Part shown: positions 61,328 to 64,000 of the stretch, piece after piece
Layout: every line of letters begins with the position of its first letter
How positions within the stretch are numbered: position 1 is the first letter of the stretch
Origin: Parvularcula sp.
Lineage (GTDB): Bacteria > Pseudomonadota > Alphaproteobacteria > Caulobacterales > Parvularculaceae
NCBI GenBank assembly: GCA_002704915.1
Contig: PAIP01000017.1
Coordinates: 1 to 64,000, forward strand
Reading direction: 5' to 3'
Length of the DNA stretch: 64,000 bases
The notes under the pieces: model-generated
Told to the model about the DNA's origin: nothing
The model's input: the letters and a program-made list of their open reading frames with translations, nothing else
Databases searched by the model: none
Program-made: the position numbers and the translations under genes

Positions 61328-62377
61328 TTACGCCGCGCTTGCATCCCGCTGTTGCTCTTCTTTCGCCAGGCGTTCGACGAGCCTGTTGAACATGGTGACC
61401 CCGCGATCGTGCGCAGAGGGCAGGACGCGCGGCGCGTCGGTTTTGTCGATGATCTTTTGCTGCGCTTCGATCATTGTCTTGTCCTCCGCAAACGCCTTGG
61501 CGGCCAGGTTCATCAACAGATCGCGCACCTTCTCATCGCCATGGCGCACATGCGGTCCCCAGGAGAAGAAATAGCGGGATATCTTTTCGGTCATGGGCGT
61601 CACCGCCTGGCTGGTGAAAGTCACGCCGCCGATCGCGTCGTCTATGTGAGGCGGCGCATAGTCGCGCGCCTTGGCGTAACCGACAGGATAATCCCCACCG
61701 GTCATCACAAGCACGCCGGGAATAAGATAGTCGTACGTTCTCCAGGTGTCGGAAGGGGCTCCATTGCCGGCCGCCCGTTTACGGCCAGGAGAAGCTTCTA
61801 TCCAGCGCGAAAACCGAACGCCGCGATCGAGCGGCGCGACCGTCGGCGTCGAAATGGCGAACTGCTCTCCGGGGCCGAAACTCTCGGCATGAACAAATGT
61901 CAGATGGCTGAAGTCGCATAGATTGTCATTGATGAGACGCGCTTCCGCATCGTAATCGAGTTGGCCGCGTCCCAATATGTAATCCGGATTGTCGAAACCG
62001 ACTGCAGGCGGAATGAGCGTTTCATCCGCCAGTTCCGGCGCGCCCATCCAGACCCAGATCCAGCTATGTCTATCGACGACCGGATAACTTTTGATCCGCG
62101 CGGTTTCCGGAACCTTGTCCTGGCCGGGTATCTCTGCAACGCGCCCGTCCCGTTCATAAAGAAAGCCGTGATACATGCACCGGATCTTGTCGCCTTCGCA
62201 TCTTCCAAGCGACAAGGGCGCAAGGCGATGGATGCACCGGTCTTCAAGAGCGGTGAGGACGCCCTGCTCATTGCGCCAGATGACGATGGGCTCGCCTAAA
62301 ATATCTATCGCAAATGGTTTTCCGGCCTCGAGGTCTTGAGTCCAGGACGCGACATACCAGGCGTTGCGAACATACAT
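61328..62377 (-). CDS. Rieske 2Fe-2S aromatic oxygenase (VanA-like)
   Basis: 349 aa with GGAAG before ATG 62377. Rieske ligands C48, H50, C67, H70 (DRCIHRLAPLSLGRC, CMYHGF) and mononuclear iron residues N152, D155, H158, H163 (NDNLCDFSHLTFVH). The layout and YVRNAWYVASW opening match vanillate O-demethylase oxygenase and related demethylases. No reductase gene is nearby. Divergent from the TetR gene, with a palindrome between the starts. Substrate a methoxylated aromatic or similar (inference). Confidence 0.92.
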   Translation of the reverse strand: MYVRNAWYVASWTQDLEAGKPFAIDILGEPIVIWRNEQGVLTALEDRCIHRLAPLSLGRCEGDKIRCMYHGFLYERDGRVAEIPGQDKVPETARIKSYPVVDRHSWIWVWMGAPELADETLIPPAVGFDNPDYILGRGQLDYDAEARLINDNLCDFSHLTFVHAESFGPGEQFAISTPTVAPLDRGVRFSRWIEASPGRKRAAGNGAPSDTWRTYDYLIPGVLVMTGGDYPVGYAKARDYAPPHIDDAIGGVTFTSQAVTPMTEKISRYFFSWGPHVRHGDEKVRDLLMNLAAKAFAEDKTMIEAQQKIIDKTDAPRVLPSAHDRGVTMFNRLVERLAKEEQQRDASAA

Positions 62378-62397
62378 TGCGCTTCCTCCGCATTTTA

Positions 62398-62412
62398 TAT
62401 AACAATGTTATA
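62398..62412. promoter_or_regulatory. TetR operator candidate TATAACA-A-TGTTATA
   Basis: Perfect 7-1-7 palindrome in the 47-bp gap between the divergent Rieske gene (start 62377) and TetR gene (start 62425), so one bound dimer could block both. Confidence 0.65.
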
Positions 62413-62424
62413 GAAGGGGCGAAT

Positions 62425-62991
62425 ATGTCAAGACGCGCTGCAAACAGGGTGAAGTCCCATGACGGCCTCGGGCGCGACGCCATCGTGCAGGCTGCTTTCG
62501 AGCTGATGGAGAAAGCGGGATTTGACGGGTTCAATATGCGCGGGCTCGCCAAGGAACTCGGGGTTCAGGCGCCGACCATCTATTGGCATGCGGGCGACAA
62601 GGGTGAAATCATTCGCCTGATGGCCGCCGAGATATATGGCGAAGCCTATGAGAGCGTCGCCGAAACGGGTGACTGGCGGGATTGGCTCCTCTCCTTCGGG
62701 CGCGCTTTTCGCGTGTCGCTCGCCAAGCGCAAGGACTCGGCGCGGATATGTGTCTCGGCTTCGCAGCCGGTTGAGGACGCTCCGGCGCGTGCGGAAAAAA
62801 TTACGAAAGCGCTGGTGGAGGCCGGCCTAGATCGCAATACGGCGCTTTCCCGTCTTGCGGCGATCATGTCCTTTACACTGGGGCTTGCCTGTTACGAACA
62901 AAGTGAAGCCGTTCGGCTTCACCTGGAAGCCATGGTGGATTTTGACGAGGTTTTTGAATCGGGTTTGCAGGCGCTGGTCCGCGGTTTTTAA
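62425..62991 (+). CDS. TetR family regulator of the Rieske oxygenase gene
   Basis: 188 aa from ATG 62425 with GAAGGGG upstream; an open frame to 62314 runs through the operator and is rejected. HTH: LGRDAIVQAAFELMEKAGFD, MRGLAKELGVQAPTIYWHAG. The C-terminal helical domain (about 70-185) resembles the TetR_C class of TetR/Tet-resistance repressors (ARAEKITKALVEAGLD). Probably represses the divergent oxygenase until its substrate binds. Confidence 0.9.
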   Translation: MSRRAANRVKSHDGLGRDAIVQAAFELMEKAGFDGFNMRGLAKELGVQAPTIYWHAGDKGEIIRLMAAEIYGEAYESVAETGDWRDWLLSFGRAFRVSLAKRKDSARICVSASQPVEDAPARAEKITKALVEAGLDRNTALSRLAAIMSFTLGLACYEQSEAVRLHLEAMVDFDEVFESGLQALVRGF

Positions 62992-62995
62992 GCGC

Positions 62996-63517
62996 TCAGT
63001 CCGGCGTTTCGATGGCGCTGCGCGCGACAGTGATTTTTTTCTGGCTTATGCGGATTTCCGGCACGGCTTCTTTCGTAAACGGAACCAGCCTTAAGCCTTT
63101 GACGCCGGGAATGTTCGCGAGTTCGATCAGGTCGCCGGCGCCGAAATTATAAACAGCCTTTACCACCCCCATGGGCGCGCCGTCTTCATCGAAGACGTTG
63201 AGACCGACGAGATCGTCGAGGTAAAACTCGTCTTCCTCGGGAGAGGGCAGCGCGCTTCGATCCACATAAAGCTGCACGCCTTTTAACGCTTCGGCATCTT
63301 CGCGGCTTTCGATTTCGGGCGCGCTTGCGATGACAAAACCGTCGCCGAGAACTTTTACGATGGCCAGCGTGAAGCTGCGCGCGCGGTCTTCCGTTTCGAC
63401 AGGACCATAGGCGGCGACGCCGTCAGGCGTTTCGGTGAAGGTCTTGATTTTTGTGTGGCCTTTAACCCCGTGCGCGCCGGCGAAAGCGCCAAGGCAGACA
63501 CGCGGCGCCTCGCTCAT
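62996..63517 (-). CDS. rimM: Ribosome maturation factor RimM
   Basis: Assists 30S head assembly by binding S19. 173 aa from ATG 63517, overlapping the MFS stop (ATGA). CLGAFAGAHGVKGHTKIKTF, GVQLYVDRSALPSPEEDEFY, DDLVGLNVFDEDG, MGVVKAVYNFGAGDLIEL, GLRLVPFTKEAVPEI. The open frame extends to 63805 through the MFS gene. In most relatives it sits between rpsP and trmD; here it is transcribed with an MFS gene before it and separated from trmD by 5.6 kb. Confidence 0.95.
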   Translation of the reverse strand: MSEAPRVCLGAFAGAHGVKGHTKIKTFTETPDGVAAYGPVETEDRARSFTLAIVKVLGDGFVIASAPEIESREDAEALKGVQLYVDRSALPSPEEDEFYLDDLVGLNVFDEDGAPMGVVKAVYNFGAGDLIELANIPGVKGLRLVPFTKEAVPEIRISQKKITVARSAIETPD

Positions 63518-64000
63518 TCGGCGGGCTCCGGCTCGTGCTCGCCGACGCCGAAGAGCTTGCCGTTCTCGGTCCAGGCGATGAGGCTTGCGCCAACGACGCC
63601 CAGGACCACGAAGCCGATCACCATGGGCGTTGTCGTGCCGTTGAACTGCGCGCCGATAATTCCGCCAAGAAGGCCGGCGATGGTCGTGCCGGCGAAACCG
63701 TTGATCGCCGCCGCCGAACCGGCATTGTGGCCCATGGGCTCCATGGCGAGCGCCGTGGCGTTGGGACCGATGAAGCCCATGCACAGAAACGACGCCATCA
63801 TGCAAATCGTGAAGATGAGCAGGCTTTCTCCGATGGTCGCCAGAACCAGCAGGTGCAAGGTATTGGCGGTGATGAAAACGAACATGGCGCCATGGGAAAG
63901 CCGGCGCATGCCAAAGCGTGAGACGAGCCGCGAATTGGTGAGCGTCGAGACCGCGAAAGCGCTTGCGATGACCGCGAAGACAAGCGTGAACCGGTCGCCA
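63514..64000 (-). CDS. MFS transporter, Bcr/CflA-like, C-terminal part (runs off right edge)
   Basis: The last 161 codons are seen: LVFAVIASAFAVSTLTNSRL, SRFGMRRLSHGAMFVF and four to five helices with GPNATALAMEPMGHNAGSAA, typical of Bcr/CflA drug exporters. The acidic C-terminus (GEHEPEPAE) ends at TGA 63514-63516, overlapping the rimM ATG. The start lies outside the window; substrate unknown. Confidence 0.88.
   Translation of the reverse strand, partial: GDRFTLVFAVIASAFAVSTLTNSRLVSRFGMRRLSHGAMFVFITANTLHLLVLATIGESLLIFTICMMASFLCMGFIGPNATALAMEPMGHNAGSAAAINGFAGTTIAGLLGGIIGAQFNGTTTPMVIGFVVLGVVGASLIAWTENGKLFGVGEHEPEPAE

Overview
This 64-kb window is a GC-rich (roughly 60-63 % by eye) chromosomal segment of an alphaproteobacterium. 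Evidence: the divergent tsaD / hemC-hemD-mitofilin-HemY block, the nth-DUF2244 pair, the hrcA-grpE / rph divergent pair, a CC0125/CC1285-type lipoprotein, FMN azoreductase with a LysR regulator, and CtrA-type TTAA-N7-TTAA boxes. Two DAACS symporters, an AgcS amino-acid symporter, several exported peptidases and small beta-barrel proteins would suit an aquatic heterotroph of the Caulobacterales/Parvularculales/Hyphomonadaceae kind; that placement is inference. No tRNA, rRNA, CRISPR array, transposase or phage structural gene was recognised.

Layout. 1-3.5 kb: gpsA (runs off the left edge) and tsaD on the minus strand, separated by a plus-strand TetR gene, a 39-aa membrane peptide gene and an Rrf2 gene. 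3.5-8.6 kb: heme operon hemC-hemD-mitofilin-like-HemY. 8.6-16.2 kb: AMP-binding acyl-CoA synthetase, beta-barrel protein, fasciclin protein, XRE-cupin regulator, pyrF, nth, DUF2244, membrane protein, gloA. 16.2-27 kb: NatA/NatB-like ABC exporter, DAACS carrier, zinc-finger protein, a lone ABC ATPase, an exported vWA protein with five tandem repeats, acyltransferase, Sel1-2OG oxygenase fusion. 27-33 kb: pckA, grpE, hrcA, rph, MscS. 33-38.7 kb: lipoprotein, tandem PilZ protein, S9 peptidase, CsbD, second DAACS carrier. 38.7-40.9 kb: small unknown genes around a promoter region with two perfect CtrA boxes. 41-43.1 kb: ffh-rpsP. 43-56.2 kb: lipoproteins, AgcS, OMP, LysE, mdh, glycosyltransferase, GNAT, SET protein, M28 peptidase, PhoD, DUF3089. 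56.3-64 kb (minus strand): rplS, trmD, then azoreductase/LysR, a decayed second copy of the trmD 5' end, a membrane-anchored trypsin-like protease, Rieske oxygenase/TetR, rimM and an MFS transporter that runs off the right edge.

The most unusual items are: (i) the ffh-rpsP-rimM-trmD-rplS operon is broken into three pieces and a frameshifted trmD 5' fragment lies inside the material that separates rimM from trmD; (ii) two perfect CtrA boxes upstream of a two-gene unit of unknown function; (iii) two gene-free stretches with serial perfect hairpins that look like structured RNAs, one at 49.37-49.55 kb ending in a strong intrinsic terminator and one at 44.50-44.66 kb with four C5 runs in CTCCCCC motifs; (iv) several gene-proximal palindromes that look like operators; (v) three intergenic copies of a REP-like paired palindrome. 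Many starts were moved from the longest open frame to an internal start with a Shine-Dalgarno (SD) sequence; each change is explained in its entry.
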